A stretch of DNA of 10,335 nt from an uncultured Selenomonadales bacterium (GCA_947167555.1 CAMVIO010000054.1:1-10335); one strand, 5' to 3'; shown: positions 1 to 7,438, counted from the stretch's first letter. Notes: generated by a model not told the origin, from the sequence alone. Translations and numbers: made by a program.

Positions 1-9
1 GAGATTAAA

Positions 10-852
10 ATGAAACTTGCGAAAAAATTTGCGCTGCTTGCGGTTGGGACTGCGGCCCTTTCCGCCACGGCTTTCGCCGCGCCTTACGAATACGGGCTGG
101 AGCTTGTCGGGCTGCAGAACAGTCCCGTCGTCAACAACATCGACTTCGAGGACGCGAAAGCGAAGAAAGCCTGCTTCTGCGTCAGCGACATGGACGGTAA
201 CGGGTGGCTGGAATTTACCATTGCGAAAATGGACGAGACCGGGATGTATCTGGATTATGCCTGCTATGAATACGATTCGGAGAGCGAGAACGGCTGGAAG
301 CCGATCGAGATCCGAACTCCGGAGGCCGGGTTCAAGCCGAGGTTCGTTGGGATGGCGGGCGAAAACAAGTTGTCGGCCTACCGTGTGATTGACGAAAACA
401 ATCGCGAGGAGCGCTATTATCATATCGACACGTCTTACCGGAAAACGAGCATTCCCCGGCTTCGGGACGGGGAATATATCGTGGCGCGGCAGCTTGTCAG
501 CAAGTCGAACCACATGATTTTCACGTATCTTGCCGCGACGGAGCAGGGCGTCATTACAGACTCCGAAATCCAGCCGGGGATGATGACATTCACGCCGGAA
601 AAATATACGGACCCGAACGGCATGGAAATCGATAAGGAAGCCTTTGAACGCTCGGCGGACGTGTATATGACGAACGCGGAGAAGACAGAAGCGACTTTCT
701 TTTGGATTCCTGTCGCAGAGCTTCAAAAAGCTGTCGGCCTCGGACGGGACGAGACATGGGAAGTGCTCCAAAAATCATGGCAGGGCTTCCGTTTCGGCGA
801 CATGCCGCAGGGATACGATCCGACGGGAAACGGCCCGTCGGTAGTGTACTGA
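10..852 (+). CDS. Secreted protein of unknown function with a VCBS/EF-hand-like calcium-loop motif
   Basis: This 280-residue protein is exported. It has a lysine-containing N-terminus, a hydrophobic core over residues 7-20 and a signal peptidase I site at about AFA|AP (residues 21-25). Residues 58-69 read VSDMDGNGWLEF, with Asp60, Asp62 and Asn64 spaced as in the calcium loops of EF-hand, VCBS and FG-GAP repeats. The usual twelfth-position Glu is missing, so calcium binding is only possible. The remainder is rich in aromatic and charged residues, suggesting a beta-rich fold, and no catalytic motif was recognised. It begins only nine bases into the window, so most of its ribosome binding site and its promoter lie outside; the in-frame ATG followed directly by the signal peptide supports the start. 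The next gene follows after 16 bases, so the two are probably co-transcribed. The molecular role is unknown. Confidence 0.85.
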   Translation: MKLAKKFALLAVGTAALSATAFAAPYEYGLELVGLQNSPVVNNIDFEDAKAKKACFCVSDMDGNGWLEFTIAKMDETGMYLDYACYEYDSESENGWKPIEIRTPEAGFKPRFVGMAGENKLSAYRVIDENNREERYYHIDTSYRKTSIPRLRDGEYIVARQLVSKSNHMIFTYLAATEQGVITDSEIQPGMMTFTPEKYTDPNGMEIDKEAFERSADVYMTNAEKTEATFFWIPVAELQKAVGLGRDETWEVLQKSWQGFRFGDMPQGYDPTGNGPSVVY

Positions 853-868
853 TACGGGGAGGAATCCT

Positions 869-2185
869 ATGCTGAAGAAAAAACTTGCTGCCGCAGTCCT
901 CGCCGCTTTTTCTCTTTACACCGTGCCTGTTCCGTTATCGTCGGTAGCGCCCGTTTTGTCTTCCGCCGTCTGTGAATCGGCGTCGTCCTATATCGATGAG
1001 AGCCTGCGGCCGATCCAGCCGACGGTGACTATCTGTGACTGCGTCGATACGGACGGGGCGGGCGGCGAGCTTTTGCGCACCCGATGGAACAGCGTCGACG
1101 TCGGCGCCCAGCCGGAAGAATTTTCGGCGCTCAGGGACGCGCTCCGTCAATACAACGAAGAAACGGCATGGCGGGCGGTGGACACGCGCAAGAATATGAC
1201 GGGCACGGCGACGGCGTTTCGGGATGACATGCGAAAGGCGGGCGCACCGTTTTACCCGCTGCGCAGCGAGACCGACGTCTTCATCCGTCGCGCCGACACG
1301 CTGGCGTTCAGTTTCCTGGAAAGCACATGGCATGACGGAGGTTACGGGGGCAGCGCGTATTTCATCGGCGCGAAGACTTACAACGCGCGGACGGGAAAGG
1401 AGCTATCCCTGTCCGATGTGTTTGCCGACCTCGGCGAATTGGCGGGCGCGATTGATACGCAGCTTCGCCGAGACTATCCTGACGCGCCGTTCATGGCGGA
1501 CGGCGGCCTTGCCGTGATGGCGGCGGTGGACAAGCTCGCTCGCGAGGGGCGGCTTTCCTGGACGCTGGATCCCTGCGGCGCGTCGTTCTATCTCGATTCC
1601 TCCGCGATGGACGAGATCAAGGGTGTTTACACCTCGACGATCCTCTTTGACGAGCGGCCGGAGCTTTTCAGGGACGAATACCGCCGCGCTCCGAAATCTT
1701 ACTGCATGGAGCTTCGCCCATGGCTCCCTGTGCGTACTCTCTTCGCCGACGGCAGCGGTACGGCGCTGCAGGTACAGCAGATCGTATCGGGTAACGAAAA
1801 GCTGACCGTTTTCTGCGGCGGCGCGAAGTATATTGAGCCGGGTTTCGCCCGGAACGTCAAGGCCACGCTGGTGAGCCTTGCTGACGGGCGGCGATACATC
1901 TACGCCGATATCCTGTCCGACGACAGGGAATATGAAACGTATATCTACGACCTGAACGGCGACGCGATTGTGCGCGTCCCGACAGAGCGAACGATGACTC
2001 GACATGCTTCTGTCCGTGCAGTCGAGCCGGGAAACCCGGGGGAAAATATCTTTTACATTCTGTCCGATCCGGAGGATTTCCTGATGAACGATCTCGACAC
2101 GCCGAAGGAGCTTCGCCCGCTGCGCCGTTGCCGCGTCGGTGCGGACGGCGCGCCGGAAGTGACATGGACACAGGGAATGGGATAG
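869..2185 (+). CDS. Secreted RsiV/DUF3298-like protein, diverged paralogue
   Basis: This 438-residue exported protein has a signal sequence in roughly its first 38 residues. It is clearly paralogous to the gene at 3462-4793: both share IDES.RPIQ, DVFIRRADTLA, a TGKELSLSD-type segment, WTLDP.G, PKSYCMELRP, LVSLADGRRY and CRVGADG. Residues about 136-272 resemble DUF3298, the extracytoplasmic domain of the RsiV anti-sigma factor and related wall proteins, including the TGKE.SLSDVF and WTLDPCGASFYL elements. The asparagine-proline-tyrosine motif expected after the fyF strand is replaced by LDSSAMDEI (residues 242-250), so this copy has lost a family hallmark. There is no cytoplasmic anti-sigma domain and no later membrane helix, so it is not a complete RsiV. 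The start is fixed by GGGGAGGA at 856-863, five bases before ATG. Family membership is likely; ligand and function are unknown. Confidence 0.82.
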   Translation: MLKKKLAAAVLAAFSLYTVPVPLSSVAPVLSSAVCESASSYIDESLRPIQPTVTICDCVDTDGAGGELLRTRWNSVDVGAQPEEFSALRDALRQYNEETAWRAVDTRKNMTGTATAFRDDMRKAGAPFYPLRSETDVFIRRADTLAFSFLESTWHDGGYGGSAYFIGAKTYNARTGKELSLSDVFADLGELAGAIDTQLRRDYPDAPFMADGGLAVMAAVDKLAREGRLSWTLDPCGASFYLDSSAMDEIKGVYTSTILFDERPELFRDEYRRAPKSYCMELRPWLPVRTLFADGSGTALQVQQIVSGNEKLTVFCGGAKYIEPGFARNVKATLVSLADGRRYIYADILSDDREYETYIYDLNGDAIVRVPTERTMTRHASVRAVEPGNPGENIFYILSDPEDFLMNDLDTPKELRPLRRCRVGADGAPEVTWTQGMG

Positions 2186-2224
2186 CGAGATGGGAAAACA
2201 GCGGTAAAGAAAGGATGATATGTA

Positions 2225-3436
2225 GTGAAGCGAGTACGAAAAACTATCGTCATGACACTGGCCGCTCTCATGCTGGCGGTCTGGAGCGGCCTCGGAATGG
2301 CGGCTCCGTCGGCGCAGCAGCCGGTCGTCGCAGAGGGACTCGCCAAGATCGCCGTCGAGGGGACAACCGATCTTCCGGGAAACTTCTACCTTTCCTTCGT
2401 GTTCAGCCGCAATTTGATCATGCTGGACGGAAAAGGCAATATCGTATGGTCGAAGCACGAGGAACAGCCGAATGAAGGCGCGAATACCGGTTGGTGGGAT
2501 TTCAAAAAGCATGTGGTGAACGGCAAGACCTATTACAGCTACCATGACCAGACGGGCGTCTACGACAATTACGGGCTTACCGGCTACGCGCCGGGCGAGC
2601 GGGTCATTCTGGACGAGAATTTCAACGAAGTGAAGCGGATCACCTTCGAGGCGTCGGACGTCACCGCCAAAGGCGCGCCGCTGGACGGCCACGATTTCCT
2701 GCTGCTGGACCTCGACCACTACATCCTGTCCGGCTATATCCATGATACGGTTTACAATATTCCCGGCTACGAACAGGGCTCGAAAGTGGTTTATTCCTAC
2801 CTGCAGGAAGTCGACCACGGAAAAGTGGTCTGGGACTGGAAAAGCATCGACTATCCGGAGCTTTATTCCCTTTCCGTGACCGATGCGATAGAGAGCGCCA
2901 ACGACTTCGCGAACGAAAAGTCCGACGTGCCGGATTATGTGCATTTTAACGCCATGCGTCTCGGCGCGAAAGGGCATCTGATTTGCTCCTTCCGCCATCT
3001 CAATACCATTTTGTGTCTTGACCGTACCAGGAAAAGCGACCAGATTTTATGGAAACTGTCCGGCGGCGGGGATGAATTCGGCCTTCCTGAAAGCCAGAAA
3101 ACCTCCTGCCAGCATTATGTAACGGTGAATGACGACTGGATTACGGTTTTTGACAACAACAACCTCAGGAAATCAACCCTTGTCAGGTCTTACGCGGTTG
3201 ACGCCGACAGTCGGCAAGTGATTGCCGTCCGCTCCTTCGCCTTCCCAGGTAAATTTTCCTACGCCTGCGGCTCCGTCCAGGTCCTTCCTGGGAAGCTCTG
3301 CGTAATCGGCTGGGGATGGGCGGTCCGGAATTCGGAGTGCATGTCTGTCTACGATTTTTCCCAAGGGAAAAAACTGATGTCCGTCACCCTGGAAAATCCC
3401 CAAAATGTCACCTACCGCTGCGTGTACTATGATTGA
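2225..3436 (+). CDS. Periplasmic arylsulfate sulfotransferase-like protein (ASST family, short form)
   Basis: Enzymes of this family transfer a sulfate group from a phenolic sulfate ester to another phenol in the periplasm without PAPS, through a sulfo-histidine intermediate. The 403-residue protein has a signal peptide (KRVRK then a hydrophobic stretch, ending near residue 27) and a propeller-like succession of short strands. The four active-site residues known from E. coli AssT (His252, His356, Arg374, His436) have clear counterparts: His156 in LDGHDFLLL, His240 in DYVHFNAM, Arg257 in CSFRHLN and His297 in SCQHYVT, followed by VFDNNN. It is shorter than E. coli AssT, apparently lacking the N-terminal beta-sandwich domain. 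The GTG start at 2225 is chosen because GAAAGGA (2209-2215) sits nine bases upstream and the basic signal-peptide n-region follows at once. No DsbL/DsbI pair lies nearby. It sits between the two DUF3298 paralogues. Substrate is unknown. Confidence 0.82.
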   Translation: MKRVRKTIVMTLAALMLAVWSGLGMAAPSAQQPVVAEGLAKIAVEGTTDLPGNFYLSFVFSRNLIMLDGKGNIVWSKHEEQPNEGANTGWWDFKKHVVNGKTYYSYHDQTGVYDNYGLTGYAPGERVILDENFNEVKRITFEASDVTAKGAPLDGHDFLLLDLDHYILSGYIHDTVYNIPGYEQGSKVVYSYLQEVDHGKVVWDWKSIDYPELYSLSVTDAIESANDFANEKSDVPDYVHFNAMRLGAKGHLICSFRHLNTILCLDRTRKSDQILWKLSGGGDEFGLPESQKTSCQHYVTVNDDWITVFDNNNLRKSTLVRSYAVDADSRQVIAVRSFAFPGKFSYACGSVQVLPGKLCVIGWGWAVRNSECMSVYDFSQGKKLMSVTLENPQNVTYRCVYYD

Positions 3437-3461
3437 CAGGAAAAGAAAGGGGCATGATGCA

Positions 3462-4793
3462 ATGAAGAAGCTTCGGATAACCGCGCTGACCGCCATGGCG
3501 GCGTTTACGCTGGGGGCAGGGCTGCCCACGCAATCTTTGCCGCCGGTTGTCGCGCCTGTTTCCGTCTGTGAAGCGGCGTCCCATATCGACGAGTCCATTC
3601 GCCCGATTCAGCTTGCCGTCAATAATCATCGAATGCTGGACGCCGACGAGCAGGGCATGCTTCTGCGTTCCTCCGAGACCATGGTGGTCTTTACCGGCTC
3701 CGCCGTCGCCGAGGGCGTCGAGGAACTGCAGAAGGCCCTTTGGGCGTACAACAAGGAAAATGCGGAGCAAAGAGCGAAATTCCGCGCGAAATTGGTCGAG
3801 CAGGCAAAGGCGGACCGGGCGGAGCGGCAAGCGGCGGGTGCGACTTCTTTCCCAGACTATCAAGATATGAACGACGTTTTCATCCGCCGCGCCGACACCC
3901 TGGCGGTGAGCCTTTTGGAGTGGAGCTTTAATTACGAGGGCGGCGTCCACGGCATGTCTGGCGTTCGCGGGCGGAATTTCGACTCGAAGACCGGGCAGGA
4001 GCTTGTGCTGTCCGACGTATGCCCAGACCTGCCCAAACTGGCGGAAGTCATCAGGGCGCAGCTTTGCCGCGAGTACCCGAATGCCTCCTTTGTGGCGAAC
4101 GGCGCGGAAACCGTCAATCTCCTGATGGGCGCCGGCAATATCGCCTGGACGCTGGATCCCACCGGCGTGTCCTTCTATTTCAATCCGTATCTGATTGGCA
4201 GCTATTCCGAGGGCATTTTCAGCACGACGGTCCTGTTCGACGAGCATCCGGAGCTTTTCGTCGAACAATACTGCCGCGCCCCGAAAGCCTACTGCATGGA
4301 GCTTCGCCCGTATATTCCCGCGCGGGCGTCCTTCGCGAACGGCGACAGCGCGCAGGTCCGGGTTTTCAGCTCCGATGGCGGGCAGAGGATCAGCCTGAAC
4401 GGCGTCGTTCTCGACGATTGGGGCGAGACCTACGACCAGCGCCCGGTGCTGGTGAGCCTCGCCGACGGGCGGCGGTATCTGTATGTCGATGGGATTGGCG
4501 CGGGGGACGCGTGGGAGAGGACGACAATCTATGACGTCAACGGCAATCAGCCGGTGCTCGTCCCGATGCAGCAGCAGTTCACGCGCCGGGCGGACGTCGA
4601 CGAAGACTTTGCCGAGGCGGAACGAGGCCCGATCATGATCGACGAGAAACGGGATAAAGGGTTCGCTGTCATGGCGGATCCCGAGGATTTCTACATGACG
4701 CGCCTGAACGCGGCGACGGGCAAGGCGGAGCTCTGCCAGTGCCGCGTCGGAGCGGACGGCACGCCTGAAGTACTCTGGGTGCAAGGCCAGTAA
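3462..4793 (+). CDS. Secreted RsiV/DUF3298-family protein
   Basis: This 443-residue exported protein is paralogous to the gene at 869-2185 and looks closer to the family standard. After a signal peptide (cleavage probably near residues 37-40), residues 138-275 carry DVFIRRADTLAVSLLE, NFDSKTGQELVLSDV, an amphipathic helix, WTLDPTGVSFYFNPYLIG and an EGIFSTTVLFDE strand. These match the DUF3298 domain of RsiV, which in Bacillus senses lysozyme, and of PdaC-like wall proteins. Residues 95-125 are highly charged and probably helical. The C-terminal third (LVSLADGRRY, DPEDF, CRVGADG) is shared only with the neighbouring paralogue among the genes here. Starts further upstream in frame were rejected: AAAGGGG at 3446-3452 is nine bases before ATG 3462, and the signal peptide begins there. 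The sulfotransferase-like gene ends 25 bases upstream. There is no anti-sigma domain, so a role in sigma-factor control is not supported. Function is unknown. Confidence 0.85.
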   Translation: MKKLRITALTAMAAFTLGAGLPTQSLPPVVAPVSVCEAASHIDESIRPIQLAVNNHRMLDADEQGMLLRSSETMVVFTGSAVAEGVEELQKALWAYNKENAEQRAKFRAKLVEQAKADRAERQAAGATSFPDYQDMNDVFIRRADTLAVSLLEWSFNYEGGVHGMSGVRGRNFDSKTGQELVLSDVCPDLPKLAEVIRAQLCREYPNASFVANGAETVNLLMGAGNIAWTLDPTGVSFYFNPYLIGSYSEGIFSTTVLFDEHPELFVEQYCRAPKAYCMELRPYIPARASFANGDSAQVRVFSSDGGQRISLNGVVLDDWGETYDQRPVLVSLADGRRYLYVDGIGAGDAWERTTIYDVNGNQPVLVPMQQQFTRRADVDEDFAEAERGPIMIDEKRDKGFAVMADPEDFYMTRLNAATGKAELCQCRVGADGTPEVLWVQGQ

Positions 4794-4806
4794 TAAGGAG
4801 AACATC

Positions 4807-5151
4807 ATGCGGCATTGGATTCACTACCTGCTGGCGACGGCCTGGGGGCTGGCGACGCCTGTGTTGATGGGTTGGGGTTCGCAGGAGATTATCGAGTTTT
4901 TCACGTCCGGAAAAGAACGCCTGGGGCACTCGACGCCGGTGGAATTCTTCCTGCTGTTCATCGTGATCGGCGGGCTCTGCCTCGGCGCTTTCCTCGTGGC
5001 GGACTTGCTCAGCGCGGCGATGTTCCTGCCGGAAAACGGCAAGCGGACGCGTCATTTCTTCCTGGCGCTGTTGCTCTATCTTATCGTCTGTGTCGGCGGT
5101 TGGCTGGTTCTTGCGCTGCTGGAGAAGTGGATCACGGCGTTGTTTGCGTGA
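4807..5151 (+). CDS. Small three-helix integral membrane protein
   Basis: This 114-residue protein is mostly hydrophobic, with three predicted transmembrane segments at about residues 5-23, 46-73 and 84-112. The first loop (about 24-45) and the short basic loop ENGKRTR (76-82) are the only polar stretches. By the positive-inside rule the basic loop should be cytoplasmic, putting the N-terminus outside. No family was recognised. AAGGAG (4795-4800) lies six bases before the ATG and overlaps the spacer after the preceding stop codon. Only 13 bases separate it from the upstream gene and 12 from the downstream Imm32-like gene, so it is probably translated from the same message. It could be a partner of the adjacent small protein, but only the gene order suggests this. 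Confidence 0.8.
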   Translation: MRHWIHYLLATAWGLATPVLMGWGSQEIIEFFTSGKERLGHSTPVEFFLLFIVIGGLCLGAFLVADLLSAAMFLPENGKRTRHFFLALLLYLIVCVGGWLVLALLEKWITALFA

Positions 5152-5163
5152 AGTGAGGCAGAT

Positions 5164-5373
5164 ATGCACATAGAATGGGAGCGGAACTTTTCTATCAAGG
5201 TCGGCGTCCGGGACGGCGAAGTGACACTCTCGGCCAACAGAGAAGGGCTGCTGTCTTTGGCGCGGATATTCTCTGCTTTGGCGGAGGAAACACCGGGCGG
5301 TCATATCCATCTCGACGAATACAATTCCCTGGAGGAAGGCTCCGCTGAGTTGATTGTGGAAAGATTGGAATAA
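5164..5373 (+). CDS. Small Imm32-like immunity protein candidate
   Basis: This 69-residue cytoplasmic protein has no signal peptide or membrane segment. Its central pattern is strand, then NREGLLSLARIFSALAEE (residues 25-42, helix), then GGHIHLDEYNSLEEGSAELIV (46-65, strands). That arrangement, with a GLLSLA helix followed by HIHLD and a terminal SAELIVERL strand, resembles immunity protein 32 (Imm32), found with polymorphic toxin systems. The match is from memory of the pattern and is not proven. AGTGAGG (5152-5158) lies five bases before the ATG. No toxin gene, Rhs or contact-dependent inhibition protein or secretion gene is visible in the window, so if it is an immunity protein it is an orphan or its toxin lies elsewhere. 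The adjacent three-helix membrane protein could be its partner. Its stop codon lies inside an AT-rich dyad that may mark the end of the upstream unit. Confidence 0.75.
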   Translation: MHIEWERNFSIKVGVRDGEVTLSANREGLLSLARIFSALAEETPGGHIHLDEYNSLEEGSAELIVERLE

Positions 5374-5405
5374 TATTCCAACTTACATAAAAACACTATA
5401 TGTAA
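5365..5405 (+). promoter_or_regulatory. AT-rich intergenic region with two perfect inverted repeats
   Basis: Between the Imm32-like gene and the first lipoprotein, base composition turns AT-rich and two perfect dyads lie back to back. The first, 5365-5381, is TTGGAAT, three bases, ATTCCAA, and it spans the upstream stop codon. The second, 5383-5405, is TTACATA, nine bases, TATGTAA, and it ends against the ribosome binding site AAAGGAGAGG (5404-5413). A weak sigma-70-like promoter can be drawn as TTGGAA (5365-5370), 17 bases, TAAAAA (5388-5393), matching four of six bases in each box. The dyads could be operators for a dimeric regulator or RNA hairpins controlling translation. The repeats are seen directly; their function is inferred. 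Confidence 0.4.
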
Positions 5406-5420
5406 AGGAGAGGATTTTTT

Positions 5421-6443
5421 ATGCAGAAAGGCACTTTGGCGAAACGGATCGCGGCGGGGCTCTTGACGGGTCTTGTCTCGGCGGCTCTTGTTACGGGCTG
5501 CGGTGGGGGCGGCAAGCCGAGCGGCGGCAGCGGAAGCGGCGCGGCCAATAATCCGCCAAAAATCGAGACTCCCGCCCGGGCGCCGGTCTCGACGCCTCCG
5601 ACGATGACCTTCAAGTTCGGCGCGACCGAGGCGAAGGTCTACGAGCTGACGGGCGTCGATCTCAAGAATATCATCCGCACGAACCGGATCGTGATGTTGG
5701 GCGACGATATCTTCTTCCACACCGATACTAAGCATTATGAAGATAAATTGCAGCATGTGAACAAGGTCACCCTGAAGAATGAGACGATTTCCAATCTCGT
5801 CGACCTTGGCCCCAGCGGCGATATCCACGAGATGACGACGAACGGCAAGATCGTTCTTTGGCAGTCCAACCGCAAAGCCACCGAGAAAGACAAATTGGTG
5901 ATTTACGACGGCAAAGAGGCCAAGGTTGCCGGCAAGTGGTCCGGCTCCCCGGAGGGCGACCCGGGCTCCGACAATTTCTATGTACTTTGGGGGCATGAGC
6001 TGCGGGAGCAGACACTCGAAAACGGAGAATGGAAGATCGGCAAGAAGCTGATCGAGGACTACCAGAAGATGGATCCGGAATTTGGGCGAGTGTCCTTCAA
6101 GAACGTCTGCGTCAAAGACGGCGAGATTTATATCCGCTATTTCCTGCCGAAGAAGGACGGCGAGAAGGACGATACGCCGATGCTCATCGCTTTCGATAAG
6201 AACGGCAAGGAGCTTCGCCGCTATGAGGGCGTGAAGGAACTGCCGCGCGGCTGGGCCGTCACCGAAAACTATGTCATCCATTCCGGATCGAAGGGCGAAT
6301 TCCGCGTCTACGACAGGAAGACCGCCAAGCTCCTGGGAGAGGCGAAGATCGAGATGCGTCCTTTCGTGCTTTGGACGAAGACAGGCAACGACGTGATCGT
6401 CTATGATGACCGGGCGAAGAAGCTGTATCGGATTGATTTCTGA
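5421..6443 (+). CDS. Lipoprotein with beta-propeller-like repeats, copy 1
   Basis: This 340-residue protein is a lipoprotein: a basic N-terminus, a hydrophobic core and the lipobox LVTGC with the modified Cys at residue 27. A flexible Gly/Ser/Pro linker covers residues 28-60. The rest is a series of strand-rich units that look like propeller blades, for example DKLVIYDGKEAKV (158-169), PMLIAFDKNGKELRRYEG (253-270), GEFRVYDRKTAKLLGEAK (292-309) and the terminal KKLYRIDF. It is a clear paralogue of the next gene: both share a TMTFKFG..EAKVYEL.GVDL block after the linker, KGKELRRYEG-type repeats and the C-terminal AKKLYRIDF. If the cell has an outer membrane, Gly at position +2 is compatible with outer-membrane sorting under the E. 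coli rule. AAAGGAGAGG ends seven bases before the ATG. No enzymatic motif was found. It may be a binding or scaffold protein; function is unknown. Confidence 0.85.
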   Translation: MQKGTLAKRIAAGLLTGLVSAALVTGCGGGGKPSGGSGSGAANNPPKIETPARAPVSTPPTMTFKFGATEAKVYELTGVDLKNIIRTNRIVMLGDDIFFHTDTKHYEDKLQHVNKVTLKNETISNLVDLGPSGDIHEMTTNGKIVLWQSNRKATEKDKLVIYDGKEAKVAGKWSGSPEGDPGSDNFYVLWGHELREQTLENGEWKIGKKLIEDYQKMDPEFGRVSFKNVCVKDGEIYIRYFLPKKDGEKDDTPMLIAFDKNGKELRRYEGVKELPRGWAVTENYVIHSGSKGEFRVYDRKTAKLLGEAKIEMRPFVLWTKTGNDVIVYDDRAKKLYRIDF

Positions 6444-6463
6444 GGAATGGGAGGCGAAATTTC

Positions 6464-7429
6464 TTGATGAATCTGAAAGGAAAACTCTTGAGCGCGGCGG
6501 CTGCCGGACTTTTGGCGGTCTCTTTGCTGGCCGGCTGCGGCGGAGGCGGCGGGAACAGCAGCGGAAGCGGTGCGCCGAAGGTGGAGACGCCGAAGACGGC
6601 GCCGACAATGACTTTCAAATTCGGCTCGCATGAGGCAAAGGTCTACGAGCTGGCAGGCGTCGACCTTCGAAACAACATCAACACATGGGAGCTCGGCGTG
6701 CTGGGCAACGACGTTTATTTCCAGTGCGGGCGCAAACCGCCCCACATGGGCAAGGTCACGATGAAGGGCGAGACGATTTCCGATTTCACCGATCTCGGGG
6801 AGACGGACGACAACCATACGATCGCCATGAACGATAAAGTGGTGCTTTGGAAAGGGCCGAAAGACGCGCTGGTCGTCTATGACGGCAAGACCACCAAAGT
6901 CGGCGGCAAGTGGCCGGGACAGCTCCTCGCGAAAGTCGGCGGCGGCATCTCCGGACGGGATGAGTTCTACTTCCTCGGCGGCAAAAAGCTGAAGATGGGC
7001 AAGCTGAAGGACGGCTCCATCAAGGACGTGCAGGAGATCGTTCCGGATCTGACCCAAACGAGCCCGGACTTCAAGAACGCGCAGTTCTATCCGGTGGCTT
7101 CCGACAAGGACGAGATCTTTGTGCGCTCAATTCTCCAGAAGCCGGGACAGAACAAGAAAGTTCCCGTGCTCGTCGCCTTCGACAAGAAGGGCAAGGAGCT
7201 TCGCCGCTATGAAGGCATGGAGGGCAGCCGCAAGGGCTTCTGCGTCACGGACAAATATGTGATTTTCATCGATCCAGACGGCAATTTCCGCGTCTTTGAG
7301 AAAAAGTCCGGCAAGAAGCTGGGCGAAGGGAAGCTTACCTTCGGCGTCTTTGCGCTCGCCACGGTCAAGGGCAACAGCATTATTGCGTACGACGAGAGCG
7401 CGAAAAAACTGTATCGTATCGACTTCTAA
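6464..7429 (+). CDS. Lipoprotein with beta-propeller-like repeats, copy 2
   Basis: This is the tandem paralogue of the gene directly upstream, 20 bases away. From the TTG at 6464 it is 321 residues, with lipobox LAGC (Cys25), a short Gly/Ser linker to about residue 46 and then FKFGSHEAKVYELAGVDL. Blade-like units include DALVVYDGKTTKVGGKW (134-150), PVLVAFDKKGKELRRYEG (234-251), GNFRVFEKKSGKKLGEGK (273-290) and the terminal SAKKLYRIDF. It is about 20 residues shorter than copy 1, mostly from a shorter linker and a shortened region around residues 85-135. The start is uncertain by one codon: GGGAGG (6449-6454) lies nine bases before TTG 6464 and twelve before ATG 6467. The former spacing fits the other genes here better. 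A GC-rich hairpin ten bases after the stop probably ends this transcript. Function is unknown. Confidence 0.85.
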   Translation: MMNLKGKLLSAAAAGLLAVSLLAGCGGGGGNSSGSGAPKVETPKTAPTMTFKFGSHEAKVYELAGVDLRNNINTWELGVLGNDVYFQCGRKPPHMGKVTMKGETISDFTDLGETDDNHTIAMNDKVVLWKGPKDALVVYDGKTTKVGGKWPGQLLAKVGGGISGRDEFYFLGGKKLKMGKLKDGSIKDVQEIVPDLTQTSPDFKNAQFYPVASDKDEIFVRSILQKPGQNKKVPVLVAFDKKGKELRRYEGMEGSRKGFCVTDKYVIFIDPDGNFRVFEKKSGKKLGEGKLTFGVFALATVKGNSIIAYDESAKKLYRIDF

Positions 7430-7438
7430 AAAAGTATA

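Noticed and set aside
1403..2998. A 531-codon open frame on the minus strand, opposite the first DUF3298 gene and the sulfotransferase-like gene
   Set aside because: It lies opposite two well-supported genes with signal peptides, family motifs and ribosome binding sites. Its translation has no recognisable domain, and high GC with biased codon use keeps the antisense frame open.
3405..3461. A start for the second DUF3298 gene 19 codons upstream, overlapping the sulfotransferase-like gene
   Set aside because: It would place a charged extension before the signal peptide and ignore the ribosome binding site at 3446-3452, which points to ATG 3462.
869..4793. The DUF3298 proteins as true RsiV anti-sigma factors
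   Set aside because: Neither has an N-terminal cytoplasmic anti-sigma domain or a mid-protein membrane helix, and there is no ECF sigma factor gene next to them.
3408..4808. A 466-codon open frame on the minus strand, opposite the second DUF3298 gene
   Set aside because: It mirrors the whole coding region of a gene with a clear paralogue. Its translation is a low-complexity mix rich in Arg, His and Ala, typical of a shadow frame.
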